Source of the DNA: Stictocephala bisonia
Lineage: Eukaryota > Arthropoda > Insecta > Hemiptera > Membracidae
DNA length: 64,000 nt
Assembly: GCA_035578905.1 (NCBI GenBank)
Contig: JAQJVL010002520.1
Coordinates: forward strand, 30,260-94,259
Direction: 5' to 3'
The position numbers were made by a program, and so were the translations under genes. The notes beneath the pieces are model-generated. The model searched no databases, was not told the DNA's origin, and saw nothing but the letters and a program-made list of their open reading frames with translations. How positions within the stretch are numbered: the stretch's first letter is position 1; each line of letters begins with the position of its first letter. Positions 11,068 through 26,000 of this stretch are shown piece after piece.

Positions 11068-14000
11068 GTATGTCACATTGATTTTTAATTAAGTAGTTAT
11101 TCTTCATTTGTGTTACTTTTTTTATGTATGGTAGTTCTGATTGTCATACATAATAAAATATTATTTCAATTGGTAACAATGCACTTTTTCACTTCTGAAA
11201 ATATGTTTTCTTGTTGAAAAAGTGGTGAAATATGATTGAATGGAGTCAAGCGACATTGAGCGTGGCTGTCCCTTGGATGGGTGACCGCCTGAGCGATCCC
11301 GTCCTTGCACGCAGCCCGCCTACCCGCCCTCAGGTGGTGGTTCAGAAGTCACGTTAAGCCGTTGGTTTCCAGGTTAAGTGTTAAATAGGATCTCTTGAGG
11401 AGGTTGATTTCTACCACGGAAAACTTGTTTTTTATTTGATAGTGAAAAAACCAACTTCTTAAACAGTCGTTATTTTTCAATAAATTTCTTTTTCATTTTA
11501 CATGTTTTTTTTTAAGACGAATATATTTGGTTTTTCAGTGTAGTTATTTTTTTAGCCTTAAAAATGCTTTTTTACCTTGCCAAACATAACCTAACTTATA
11601 CTAATCGTCTATTTACTCAACAAAAATTCATACTTTGTGTTAAGTTCGGGTGCCTACCCTCCATTAAGAGCTGCCGATCGTCACTGTAGCAGAAATAATT
11701 GGATGAATTTGGTTTTGGTCACCAAACACAACTCTCTGTGAAAGTAGTTTTTTTTATATCTCAAGAAATAATTGTTAGAGGACAAAATAGTTTTCAAATT
11801 TGTATTGAGCGCAAAGAAACACATAAAATAATAATAAATTATAAAAAATATAATTTAAATTATGAGTGGAATTAATTATGTCAAAAATAGTAAAAGTTGT
11901 GACATCGTTTTTTTTATTGTTCTGTAAATTACGTGATTTCCGCAGAATAAAAAGCATATCTAGTGAAAATATAGCCTATTCTTGACTCATTTCAGGTAGT
12001 TTTCAAACTTTCTTTGGTGGCTTAATATTGGATAGGTTATTATTTATTTTAGATAAATATTATTTATAAATATTTATTCTAAGATATGGGTGATTATAGA
12101 TTTCAAATGAGTGTAGATGAGCAAATCAATAGTCATTGTTAGAAACTAAGGCTGACTATTCCTTAGAAAGCGTCATTAATTAAAAGCCCAATTACAAATG
12201 AACAGCCAGTCATTATCAGTTGGTCTCTGTTAAAATCTGTTATGACTGATTTGGCTTGAACTGAGAACCTTTAGCTTATGAAGCTAGGCTTTAACCCTGG
12301 AAATGCTGATATAAAATGTCAAAAGTGCTAGCCCCTTCTTCACTGTCGCACAGACTTGTAGTAATAATTGCATAGAAAAGATATGTATGTTAAACATACA
12401 TATCATAAATCAAAATGTTCACAATGAAATGCTACATAAAGCTATAAAGGGAAAAATAACTTTATTCGTTCTAAAAATATCCTGGGATATTCTGTTGCAA
12501 AAAACCTTTGAAAAATAATATTTCTTTTAGCCATTCTATTTTTGCTCCCAAAATGTTTCATGAAAATTTCAAGATATACAAAATGTTCACAATTGTATAC
12601 TAAAGAAGAAAATATATAACTTTATTTTCAAAATCATATTTTTAGTCAAACAAAAACTATTGAGCGGTAATAATAATAATAAAAAAAAAACTAAAACTGG
12701 AGTTAATGTTGAAAAATATGCTTTGGCATTAGTAATTCTTGGCACTGTTCATGTTTTAAGTATTTGTATAGGAATACAATACTATCACAAATAAAAAATG
12801 GCATCAATAACTGATTTATATACATATATCCTACAATTTACATATTTCCAATCAGAAAATCCTTGCTCTGAATCTCGTGTTATCTCTGGCTTGTCTTTTG
12901 GAGACTTCCCCTTTTTGTCTCCAAAAGTGATTTAAATGTTTGTAACAAATCAGGATGTTTGACTAAATGTAACACTAAAAACACTTTTTAACTATAAACA
13001 AAGAAATAATTACTTATATCTCAAAGATATCCTAAGCCTTACTGTCAATTATTAAGTATGAATATAATCTATTAAATGTTTTGAAACAACGTATAAAGAA
13101 ATTCATTTTTTTAGCGTAAGTTTTAGAGTTGATTTGAAATGAATAGATACTATGGTTGTCATTACTTCAAGATAACGTAAGCCAATTTATATTATTGATA
13201 CAAATAATTAATTTTGCATAATGCTTAGTGTTTTTAAAGATATAGTTTATTTTAATTTGATAGAGTTTTTTATTTCAGATTTTTGCATGATTATGGATTA
13301 CCAGCCGAACAGTTTGGCTATTTTGTTACTAAAAATCCATTCATATTCGAGCAGAATTTGGAGGATCTTCAAGTAAGAATTAACTATTTAGAAGCAAAAA
13401 AATTTATACCCAGTTCAATTACAAGAATAATTACCAAAAATCCATTCTGGCTCAACTTCAGGTAAATAATTGCTGTTTAAATGGGAATGTACAAAGTCTA
13501 TCTTCCTTCTGAAACCAAGAGTATGTCTAGAGGAGTATTCTCAAACTACGGTACTACATTTGTGAGAATAAGACAATAACCCACCTAACCTACCCTTACA
13601 TGTACAATTGTAATGATCCACCCACCCACCTATACCTATAGTGGTAATTTTGAAAGTGGTAATATGCAGGCCATTGGGGGTAGGTGAACATTATTAAGGA
13701 GTATTCCAAAACCAGAGGTATACGATTTGTGAACTACAGGTTTAAAAAGGTACCATATTCAACCGTTTAGTTGTACTAGACATGTACCATCACTAAGATT
13801 TTTAATATTTTAGTTCGCCCAAATTCTAGTCTCTAGTAAATATACCTAGATTATAGTGATTTACAGTTTTCTAGTTATTAGAATGTATACTCAAAGGGGT
13901 ACAGTTAATTTTATTTAATGGTAAGGGGTAAATATCTGTTTTTAAGAACTTTTTTCTGATTAAAAAAATCAATCACAACAGAAATGTCAATCGTCTTGGC

Positions 14001-17000
14001 CATCTCATTCTCAATTGACATAAGTGCTAAGTGTGTTAGATGGCTTTGGCCTGATGTACTCTTTTGCCAGGTTTTTAAGGAGTTGGCCAATCAACTGAGA
14101 AAGGAATGGTACAACAAAAAAGTTAAGTGCAGTATACAAATATATGATAATAGTTCGAAGATTTTTCTTGTAAATAGAGTTTACTCTTAATTCATAAGTT
14201 TGATTGGGCACACAAATTTAAAATTAAAAAAAAACCTACCAATAACGTTTCTACCAACAATTCATTATCAATTTACGCATTACATTTTAAGCTGTTATTA
14301 AATACTGTAGGCCTACTTTAAAAGATACATTTTTTTTAAAACATCTAATTCGAGTTTGAATTCAACTAGGATTTCTTTTAAATAAATAAAAATACATAAA
14401 TTGCTCCCCATGACCTAGTTCTAGGCTCTGGAACTAGGGGTCCAACCAGCCCCATCTCTGTGAAGACCAAGGTCTAGAGCAGGGATACTCACTACGTGGC
14501 CTTCAGGCCGCAAAACTTAACAAAATTTTTTGCGCCCCTTAACATTTTTTAGAATTGCAATAATTTATTAAAGTGACAAACAGCTTTATTTTTATAAGAA
14601 AAAAAATTCTCAGAATGCGTCGTCTTGGTTTTAATTAAATATTAAATTAATATTTATTAATAGCAATAATAAATATTAAATTAATAGTAGAGATATGTAT
14701 TAACACGTTCACTGCTGGTCAAAAATTAGTGTGTGTGGGCCATTGCTGAAATATGAAAAATAATAATTCTGCTTCACTTTTATTATTTTTATGCATCAAT
14801 GCATCTAAAGAGAGGTTATATAGTAAAAAAATACATTTTCTAAAAAAAAAATTTATGACGCACAAGTGCGTCATCAGCATATAGCACAACATCAATCGCA
14901 TATGCGGGTGACGCACTTGTGCGTCATTTACCGTTTTTTGCATGTTGACATAGTACAACACTAAAAAATGTATTTTAAATATATTTATGACTAAATAGGC
15001 AACAAAATTAAAACTTACCAATAGCAAATAAAGTGGTAGAAATTCATAAGAATTGTTTCCTTGCAGTTTTATAAATGACACTTTTACAAAATAACAAACT
15101 ATGTACACTATTTACACTGTCTTACTCAGTCATTTACTGAGTTTCATGGTATTTCGTGAAGCAATCCCTAAGGCATAGAGCTGGGGATCCTTCACAAGCT
15201 TCGCACTGAAAACCTGTATCTTTGCGTTTTCCGTTTGACCGTTCCGTCAACCCATTCCGTTTGACCGTTCCGTCAACCCATTCCGTTTGACCGTTCCGTC
15301 AACCCATTCCGATTGACTGCCTGGTGTAGGTGTTGTGGCTGTTGAGCTACTAGGAGTTGCAACACTGTTTAGGGAAACATCATTTTCGTTGTTGTCCTCG
15401 TCACTAGTACATTCGTCCTCAACGACATAATCACTGTCATCTTTATCACAATTATCGGAATCCGGACTTTCCGCCTCATATTCAGAATTAGAATCTACGA
15501 TCCGATCAATTTCACTCAATGTTAAACCTTCTGCCATTTTTAATAAACAATAACAGTTAATTAAAACATTGAAATTAAAAACGAAGTGCACAACTTTCAA
15601 AACTAACCTCTAAACAAACACGCCCGGTTGATAGAACAAAGGTTACTAACCTCTCTACGTTGCAAAATGGCGGGAAATAGAGCAATGCGCTGTGACGCAC
15701 TTGTACGTCACCCGCACTGGCCGCACTGATGTTATGACGCACAAGTGCGTCATCCGCAGTGAACGTGTTAAGAAGCTCTTGAGGGGGGCCTATTTTGAGG
15801 CCAGATGGGTCACAATATCAGCATGATATAAATCAGTCTAATATTATTATTGTTATATTTTTCATGATTGTGATTTTTAAGTTTATTTTTTATGATTATA
15901 GGTTAGGTTAAAGGGCACTAGGCCAGGAATTAGTATATTAGAGAGATAGGACATCAGCAAACTTACCTTAAAAGACAAATTCACTAACATCAGAGTAGTA
16001 GTCACAAACACAAAGTAGACATATCTCACAAATTTTCAACACCACAGGCATTTTCTTCAGGTGAGTAGAGGGAGAGAAAGAGAGACACTATATTTTTTAT
16101 GATTATGTATATTATGTTTGTATCGTATATGAATTAATTGACATGCAAAAAAAACTGTAATATGTTCTATTATGTCAATAAAGAAATTGAATTGAATCGA
16201 GAGACAGACAAATTGGAAGCTAGGAAACATACGATAAGAACTGTATGTTATATGCACTTGCGGTCCATAGATCATTTTGAGACAAGTAAAAAGGCTCGTC
16301 ATGAAATCCTATTGAGGAACCCTAGTCTAGAGCTTGGTTTTATAATCAGCTAAATCGAGATACAACAGTAACATTTTGAAATAATCTGTGTGTATTTAAG
16401 TCATTTTATTGTGTGTTAAGTCTATAAAAATTAAAAAAAGGCCAAACACAAATTCCTGCCTTGGAAACTTCTTATTCAGTCATGAAGATGTTGCCTAGAA
16501 ACGCTAAGGCTTCAAACTGTGGAAGTCCAAATCCAAGAAACGAATCCCCAATTAAGCTAACAGCTGATACTTTGCTAGTTAAAGTCCAAACACATGCCTG
16601 CAGGCCCACCTTAATTGGCAAGTGAAGTTGAAAATAAAATGTTCCCTGGTATAAGTTACTCCTTTTTTCTTTCCTTCTATCTATGCCTGTGCCATTTTTG
16701 CGTTTCATATGTATTTTGTTGTAAAGGAACAGCAATATAAAACCATGAAAAAAATTTTAAGATATTTCTAAATAAATATTTACTGTTCAGAAACAAACAT
16801 TGAAATTGAGTTCAAGGCAACATTAGGTGATCCCATTAAAAGATCTTGAAATTACATCAGTTTGATATTTAAGACACATGAGGCAAAATTTACAAAACTT
16901 ATAACTTGTTGTTATTGAACAAGAGGGAATGGTCGTATTCTTAATTTAAAAAACAAGATTTTCTAGTGGAGAAATAATATGGAGTATAGTTGAAACTTTC

Positions 17001-20000
17001 ACACTGACACATGATAATAATTAGTACATTCTGACCCAATCCCTCTTTAAAAAAATGATGTAATTTGTTTCTGCAACATTTTTATTTCATTAACTGTTTA
17101 ACAGCTTGTTATTTTACTTCAGAGGTATTGCAGACCAGTATTTTTTTTTTCAGTGATGTTTTTAGATGGCACTAATTTAAACTAATTGTAAATGTGTTGA
17201 TGTTTCTGGTACATCTATAAAACCAGATACATAAAAGGTTAGACAAGTCTTTTTGATTTGATCCAAAGAATAACTTCTTTTTGATCCCTTCCCCTTGATT
17301 TCCCTTCACGCAATGTTCCTAGGCCTACGTATTATACCAAGTCCTGGCTGATTTTTGTCCAATGCAAGACTACTTGTCTACTAGATCCAGGCACTGGACT
17401 TTGTATATTTGCCAAATCTTCACTTTCACTTTCTTTGTTATTTTCATTACTACCACCACTTTCAGGATATAATTCATCTGAACATACGAATTCTGTACAT
17501 TAAGGTAAGAGAAGGTTAAAGTTACGCTTTTTGCTGTGGTTGTTTACAACCATCTGAAATGACAGACAGCTGGAATGGTAGATACCAAAAGCTCCTGAAG
17601 GCATCAACATTTTTCAAAATAAAGTAATACTTTACGGACCATGGTTTGACCTTCTCTTTGGCAACAAAATCAACAAGCAACAAATCCTCCACCAGTAGCG
17701 TATACGTGATTTTGGGCATAGCATCCTGCCACCAAGCCCGTTTCATAAGGTAACATTGGTTTTAAAAGGGTTAACGAGAGGACAATCTTATTGGTTGTTG
17801 AAAGCCCAGTCAAACTATCTTGGGCTCAGCTCATTAAAGTTCTGTCTGAAGCTGAATGCTGATCTTTATTAAAGAGAATGAACATTGCAACATACATAAC
17901 AACATTTATGCTAAAGTCATCTATGGGAAATAGATCATTTATCACCAGATACTAACTTTTTATTTTATTAAATAAATAAAGATTTTATTTTGTAAAAATG
18001 ATCCATCCATTGTAATTCTTCAAATCACATGGCAGCTTTGTATCAGTCTCTCAGGAAAATAATATTTTGATATTCGACCAGTAAAAACTTCGACAGTAAA
18101 ACTTTGATAGTTCGAAATTTTGTGAGCTATGGAGTTGTCAAATTATGGTAGTCGAAATGTCAAACTATACACAATGTATGGTAAACATGAAAGAATAAAA
18201 CGATTTTCATAGGGAAATTAATTGTATTTTATTTTCTTCATAAATAAAAATCTAACTATATTCAAAGTAATATTACTGTTACAAAGTATATCATACTGAA
18301 TTGTTATGAGTTACAGTTATTAAAGTATGAATAGTACAGTACTTACTTGTTGCAGTAACTTAAATTCCTAATAATTGGTTATTTTTTATTGTTATTCACT
18401 TTGATGTTTTGTTGATCTGCACCAGTCTGCTATAGAAAATAATTTTGCTACAAAATGTCACAATGGCCAGTGTCGAAGTATATCAATGTTCTACTGAATT
18501 GCTATTTTTGTTATATAACCGTTAAATCATTATATAACCATGCAATCAATATTTAAGGAGAATATAGATCTTAAAAATGTTTAACCAAAATTCAGACATC
18601 TCCTCTGTACTTTTGCATAGATTATTTTTTTTTTTTTTTTTATTTATTTATTCATAAGACGCCGATCGTCAAGATATGGGCGAATATGGATTTCGAATGA
18701 GTGTGATGAGTGTAGATCTATCTTTGCCATGATCCCTTTCTACATTTGTGTTGTTGCTAATCAAGCTACTGCCTATTCTCGAAGCTGAAAACATTAAATA
18801 GTCAAAATCACCTAAATTTGTTGATTTTTAGAACAACTTATGTATATTTGATCTTTGACACTAATTTTACTTTCTGTCAAAGATTTTGATTCAAATTTTT
18901 TATTTATGAACTTACACATGGATAAACATAAAACAAGTTTAAGTCATATTGTAAAGAAGTCCTCTACTCTTGGAGACTTTGAACGTTGCACATTCTTTTA
19001 TTACACTGCCAAGCAAAATATCATAATTTTTTTTAATGTGTGCTAACTGAATACTTTGGAATTTTCCAGTACAGTTGAAATTGACAAGCGACTAGGATTT
19101 TTTCAAAGAACATTTGTTCTGTCTGGTTTCGAAGTAAGGCTGCTGGCAGAGAAGCGTCCAACTTTAATCACATATGATTTGGGGCAAGTGTCGGTAAGTA
19201 ACAGTATTTTTATATAAGTTTAAATAACATCTTTGCATTATTGAGAGAAATTGCTATAAGGAAAATATTTATTTCTGCATTAATGATGTATTGTAAAAAA
19301 AATATGAATAAAAAAAAAAATAAGTTTTGTTCTTAAGGCGGCCGTTTCCCAAACTGCCAAGCCACAACTGGAACATCTACAGCCCCATAGTAGCAACGTA
19401 ATTTTACAGTCAGCAGGCTAAAACATGCCTTTCTGTTTCAACTGGACCATGTTTATTATTATAATGAGTTATAGTAAAAACTTTATGATTATTAATAGTC
19501 CATTCTAGTGGACCACAAGTTGATATTAAGTTTTAATGTAAAATCATCAAGAATGGCATTTAAAGTCTCACATATTTTACCATGAAAAAGGTATAGAAAC
19601 TCTCATTTTTTTACAAAAACTAACTTATGGTCCACTAGAATAGGTTTTCACCTTTAAAATGACTTTCACATGTTACAATATGATTATTATTATTACAAAC
19701 CGAATTTGTTTAAATAGAAACCCATGTTTGGGTTTTTTTGCGGAGGGAAATGGCTACCTTAACAATAAATTTAAGTGTGAATTGTTATGATGATGATTAT
19801 CTTCAAAGAACAAGGGCATCAATACTTATATGGTTGTAGTGCTACACATTGAACATTTATTTATGTACTAAAGTAGTGTTGTAACCCCACATATATAGTT
19901 CAAGAGGTTTTCATATTGAACATGAGATTAAATATATTTAATCTTATATTAATATCAATGAATTCATATGAGGTTAATGCAAATTTACATTTGATTCATT

Positions 20001-23000
20001 TGTTAAACCTTCACACATCTTGAACAGTATATTTAATGATAATAGACAAGTTTTGACGTCAACTTCACCAAGTTGTATTTATCATTCATTTTGCTATCCT
20101 TAGCATGTTTGCAATTGGTCGGTAGGATCGAGTATATATTAAATTGGATTGCAATGTTATCAGTATAAGTGTATGTAGTTGAAAGCAGAATCGACTGATA
20201 ACTATGGAAGTTTTTGGACATTAAGTATTGGTAGTGACATAAATATATGACATTGAATTATTTTTTACTAGGGGATATCCTTGCACACTTTGCTTGCTAA
20301 TCCCATTGCTTGCTGTGCTTGTTACACTTCGGCCTCGGCATGTGACTCTTAGCAGCAAATATTAGTGGTTTTTGACAGTTAGATGGGAATAAAACCATTC
20401 TTAAAAAGCATCCCTTGGGAAAATTACATAAGCGCACCAAGGCTCCTTGCTGATTGGATGAATGAAGTAGTAATGTATAACTGATTGTCCGTGGTCACTC
20501 AATGTTGTATCCATTTCAAAACAACTTATATAAACTAAATAAATTGATAAATAACTGATACAAACCTAATCAATAGATATAAAATATCTGTTCCAAATTT
20601 GGTACATAAATTCTCAGATTATTTTCACATTATTTATACAAAACACGTAATGAAAACTAAATGATCTCTCCTACAATTTTGTTGAATAACTAAAAACATA
20701 AATAAAACTGTTGAAAACAACTGTTACAGTAGTTTCTTTATAAAAAACAGATGATTTCATAAGACTAATTTCTTAAATTAAGAAATATTTGTGAACTGCA
20801 CAAGATGTAATTTTTACCTGTTAATATTGCTATAAAAAATGCTTGCTATTAAATCATTTTCAAATAATAAAATAAAACTTAACACGCCAACATAATATCA
20901 CTCCAAACTCAACTGCTAACTTATATGCACTATCACCATTGTTTAAACGTTTTAATTACTTAAATGTTTCCTTTAAGGGGAACTACTAAAATCTTAGGGA
21001 ACACAATTGTACAAACACCTCAATTGAGAACATGTGTTTTAGAAGAAACTATAAACAACACAATTTAGAACTACTGATGCCAGTGGGAAAAGCACTGCTG
21101 TCTTGGAAGTGTAAGATCCTCATAAATATCCATGTGACTTACGTCAGCTAGTTGGTTAAACTGTAACAAGCAGTTCTGTACTTGAGCACAATGTTTATTT
21201 TTTATTTTATTTATTCATAAGACGCGATCGTCAAGATATGGGCGAATATGGATTTCGATAGAGTGTGATGAGTGCAGATGAGCGAATGTAGTCATTGTTA
21301 CAAACTAAAGCCGACTATTCCTTAGAAAGTGTCATTAATTAATAGCCCAATGACAAATGAACAGCCGGTGGTTATCAGCTGATCCTTCTCAAAATGTATT
21401 GACTCTGATTGGGATCGAACTGACAACCTTTAGCACATGAAGCTGGGATTGAACCAACTACGCTACTGACCAATTTGTATGGTAAAAGCTGTGTATGTTT
21501 TAGCCGAACAGTTTCTTTTTACCGGGTTCATTTCCTCTATCTTATGGTTTTAAGTTCTTGTTGTGTTTAAAAATAGAAAATTTACTAAATATTACAGTAT
21601 ATATATATTCCTATTTCGTAAGCTTAAGCGGCTGGAGTCATTATTAACAACTAGTTCTTCCGGTGTCAACCGCGTCAAAGGACTATTTACAATATATACA
21701 GTTCCAGACGTTTCGCCCATGCTACGATGTGGCATCCTCAGTGGTTAAGCTGAGACTGAAACGAAACGTCTGGAACTGTATATATTGTAAATAGTCCTTT
21801 GACGCGGTTGACACCGGAAGAACTAGTTGTTAATATATATATATATATTGTTTATATGATTTTTTTTAAACTAAAATCAGCTTAATATGAAAAATTTGGA
21901 AATCCCAAAAAAGATAGGTCCCAATTATTTTGGATCAATGAGACTCTACTATAAACAAACACCTAGAAGCTCACCCACCTCAGAGACAGACATTTTATTA
22001 CTTTTGAGTTAGTTTTACTAAGCAGTAGGTCTATTACGAATAGAATTTATTTCTTGGTTCTCTATTTGAACCAGAAGTATAATGCGGAGATTTATCAAAT
22101 AGTCTTATCTAATATTATTTCAGATTTCTTTGTTTGCTGTGAGAGAAGATATGGGATTTAATGATGTTGAAGCTAAAGCTCTACTTTTAAGCATGCCAAA
22201 ACTTTACCATTTACGTAAGTATTGCAAAATTAAACATTGTCATCTTTATTGCTGTAATTCAGTCAAACCTCTATAAATTCAAATTTGTTTCTCCTTCTAG
22301 CAAAAATGTTCGCTATCTAAAAGCAATAAATAAAAATAGTGGAATAGCATCTACTGTAACCAGTTTGGTAAAGGAGGGAGATATTGAAATGAAGATGAAT
22401 AAAGTTATAGGTTAGGTTAAAGGGCACTGGACAAGGAATTAGTCTACTAGGAGAGATAGGACATCAGCAAACTTACCTTTAAAGACAAGTCCACCAACAC
22501 CACAGTAGTAGTACACAAGTACAAAAAATGTCTGTGCGACTGTTACTTTCCTCAAGTGAGTAGAGAGAGAGAGATCGAATAATAAGGAAATTATAGGTAT
22601 CCTGAACTAGAGAAGGAAGGTTTTGTGCCAGAGGTTGGTGTTTGTCACTGACAAATGCAGCTTTATTTTTATTTTTCGTATTTATTCTTTTTACAATCAA
22701 TGACACCGACAAAATCCAACCTCTTCCTCCTCCTGCTCAGGACACAAACTTTCCCCCTTAGTCTTCTTTCCAATCCATCTAACTTCTCCTATCTAATACC
22801 AAGCTGGTTAACATAGATTCACTTCACTTACTTGATCATAAGGCCATGGTGCTATTAAAAGGTATACATGCCCTCTTAACACCAAACTTAGCACTTGGTT
22901 CTTACTTCAAACATTTCTTAAGTTCCAGAGACATATATCTTCATATCTAGAGTACCACTATTAGGGATTGCAAATATTTTCAACATATCGAATTATCAAT

Positions 23001-26000
23001 ATGTCGTAAACCAAATATCAATCTGACGATAATATCGAAAGAAAAATATTGATGTTGGGTAACCGATAAATCAAATTGTAAATTATTTATTTGTTTAAAA
23101 TTATTCAATAACTCTTATGTCATGCCAAAAAATACACTCATTTTCTGTGTCACTATTTAGGATAGCCTAATGAATGTAAAAATGAAATACATTAACCTAC
23201 GCGAAACAAGTTGTGGTCTGTGTGGTTGAATGAAAAATATGGAAAATAAGAATAATTATACCTTTAACTATTATCTTAATTACAATAGAATAATGTAATG
23301 ACATTGTTATTTTTGTTTTTCACATTTAAAAATGTGATTAAGCTTCATATAAACACTAAAAATCAAACAAATTAATTCACTAAACTACTTCCAATACTTA
23401 TCTATCAGGTAAACCGTTTTAAAATAAAATTTTGAAAATCGATTTTCCACTTAAATTTCCATAAAAAACTAAATAAAGTATTATTTCAATGCATATTTTG
23501 TAGGCATAAGCAATCTAAATGGTTTTTTTTTGTATCGTGATGATTTTGAGGGGAGAGAATAACGTTAATATTTAGTGATTTGATATATCAGACCAAAATA
23601 TCAATATGGCCAATATTTTAGAAAGAAAATATCGATAATAGTATATTGAATCAAATGTATGATATATCGTTGTCATCCCTAACCACTATTGGTACCCCTA
23701 TGATCCCTTACAGCCTTTTTTTCTTGAGGAAACTGGAGAAGACATTTCTTTAAACACAACGTCTCCAAACCCTCTGCTGGCTCCACTTAATTGACAATAA
23801 TTTTATAATCTGGATTGACTCCAAAACCAACCTTGAAACTTTTCTTCATAACCTTTAAATCTCTGAGTGTTACAGACAATCCTCTTTCAAATGCATAGTC
23901 TATCTTGATGTCCAAATCAGATTGGAGGACGGTGTCCTTTAAACTGATATTCACATTAAACAAACCCACCAATAATTAGCCTTTACTATACCAGCTATAA
24001 CCTGAATAACACCAACCACTCTCTACCCTTCAGCCCAGCCACTTGATCCAAACAAATAACCCCTAGCCACCCAGAAACATAGATAAATACAACAACCAAC
24101 TTGTCAGTGCCTTCCAAAAGAGAGAGATTACCCTACCAATATTATAAAAAGCCAAATTTTACTTTGGTTAGTCTAAATAAAAACAACCCCCTTGTAGTTC
24201 TCAATGGTGGTAGTTGGAGACCCCTAGTCTCCAACTACCACCATGGCATATAGAAAATCAACCATATTCTGAAAGATGACTTCAACATCTTAAAAGGATA
24301 CCCCTCATACCAAAGATGCCTCCTAAAAATGCCTCTTACTGTTAGACAATAGAACCCTCCTGGCCTAAGCCAGAGGGCCTGGCTTAGGCCACCACCAAAG
24401 CCTGGTTCATCTTAAGTTACCTGATTCTAATAACCCGACCTGTCCCAAACATCTTTTAGCAGTTCTAATTCTCGCACAGAAAATCTTGCAAATCATGTCC
24501 AATTCATCTTCTAGCTATATCACTCGCCAGTTCTACAGCCTCTTAGATCTACAAAATACCTGTGTCACACCTGTGTTTATTCCAATGTAATTAACTAGCT
24601 GCTATGCCAACACTACCCTGTGGCCTTATCACTGAATCCCCCCATAAATGCTTGAATTACAGGGTAGTATAGGCATGATTACAACATTGAAAATCCTGGA
24701 AAATCTTCTTTCCCATACTCTTCTCCATTGCTAAAATGTCATTCAATGTAACACCAATAAGGTAGTCAGATACTTTCCATCCCATGTCAATAGTTCCCAA
24801 CTCAGAAGAATAGTACCAGCACACAATTGGTTAACAAAGTCCAGTGACCCTCCCAATGTCAACATCAGATAGACTTATTAACTACACCTCACTGCTTCCT
24901 TAACATCAACAAACTTAAGTATATACAAACTGTGTTATGCTCTGTGTACCCACCATCCAGGAACTATTGAAACGGGGTCGAGGTCTCTTCTCACCTGAAG
25001 ATGTCAATAACATTGAAAACTTTTGCTATCTACGAGGTGTGGCTAGAAAAAACTGGACTGAGGCTGAAAATAAAATTTACTTACAAATATTTACAATTTG
25101 ATGTTATCTTCTTTAATGTACTCCACTCCTCTACACCGCTCCATGCGAGTTTTCCACTGGTTGTAGCACTGCTGGAGATGATTTTCTGTAAGCCCGTTTA
25201 TGACTTCCGTCGCTTTTTCATTTACTGCTTCAACAGTCTCAAATCTCGTTCCTTTCAATGCTGACTTGACTTTAGGAAACAAAAAAAAGTCACAGGGGGC
25301 CAAGTGGTGAGTATGGTAGATGCTCTAACATGGGAATGTTGTGGTTTGCAAAAAACGTCTTCACTGACAAAGCGTTGTGAGCCGGGGCATTGTCCTGGTG
25401 GAGGATACATAACTTGTTTTTCCACAAATCATTCAGCTTTCTCCGTACACATAGAGTAGTCAGGACGCTAATGTAGTAATTTTGGTTGACTGTTTGCCCC
25501 TCTGGTACTCAATCAATATGCACAATGCCTTTGATATAAAAAACACAATCATCATGGCCTTGAATTTTTATTTTGTCATTTGTGCTTTTTTTTTTTGCTG
25601 TGGAGAAGCAGAGGATTTGACATTAAAGCACTTGTACCTTTAAAAATGTTTCACTTGCAGATTTTTCAAAATTTGTAAAGAAATTTAATGTTCACACGCT
25701 GTTCTTTCTGGACACTAAACATTTTTTCAACACATAGACAAAATGTGATATGCTTATAACTGACGCTACAGGCGGAGTGAGTGCGGGAGAGATACGAAAC
25801 TCAAGCAGCGGGCGGAGGGGGAGTAACGTGACCAGCTGTACGATATTAAATCTATAGCATTCGTTCTGTGGCTACGGCAATATTAATCCGGTTTATTTCC
25901 AGCCAAACCTCATATTGTGTCTTTATATGTTCGTCTGTGCATTGTGTTAGTAGACTTATCCTAAATGGTGAGTTTGCTGATGCCTTATCTCTTCTATTAC

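Larger units (their letters stand above)
14704..15767. mobile_element. piggyBac-like element 2, internally deleted
   Basis: TTAA at 14700-14703 and 15768-15771 flanks 1,064 bp with inverted ends (CACGTTCACTGC on the left; CACGTTCACTGCGG read from the right). Subterminal 18-bp near-palindromes TGACGCACAAGTGCGTCA lie at 14856 and 15735, with relatives at 14909 and 15693. They are mirrored at the two ends like transposase sites. The interior keeps only the start of a transposase ORF. Confidence 0.85.
23690..25032. other. mTerf3 intron 4, hairpin-rich low-AT stretch
   Basis: Less AT-rich than its surroundings, C-rich on the plus strand. It holds three inverted repeats (24204-24244, 24362-24390 and about 24592-24682) but no open frame longer than about 60 codons. 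Origin unknown. Confidence 0.4.

Noticed and set aside
11236..11390. Functional 5S rRNA gene
   Set aside because: Only the box C-like portion matches; the 5' half and terminator are missing.
15231..15310. 26-bp direct repeats as a CRISPR-like array
   Set aside because: Tandem copies with no spacers, inside a eukaryotic transposon.
24960..25030. Larger mariner extending left of 25031
   Set aside because: The inverted end and TA duplication fix the boundary at 25033; sequence to the left is unrelated intron.
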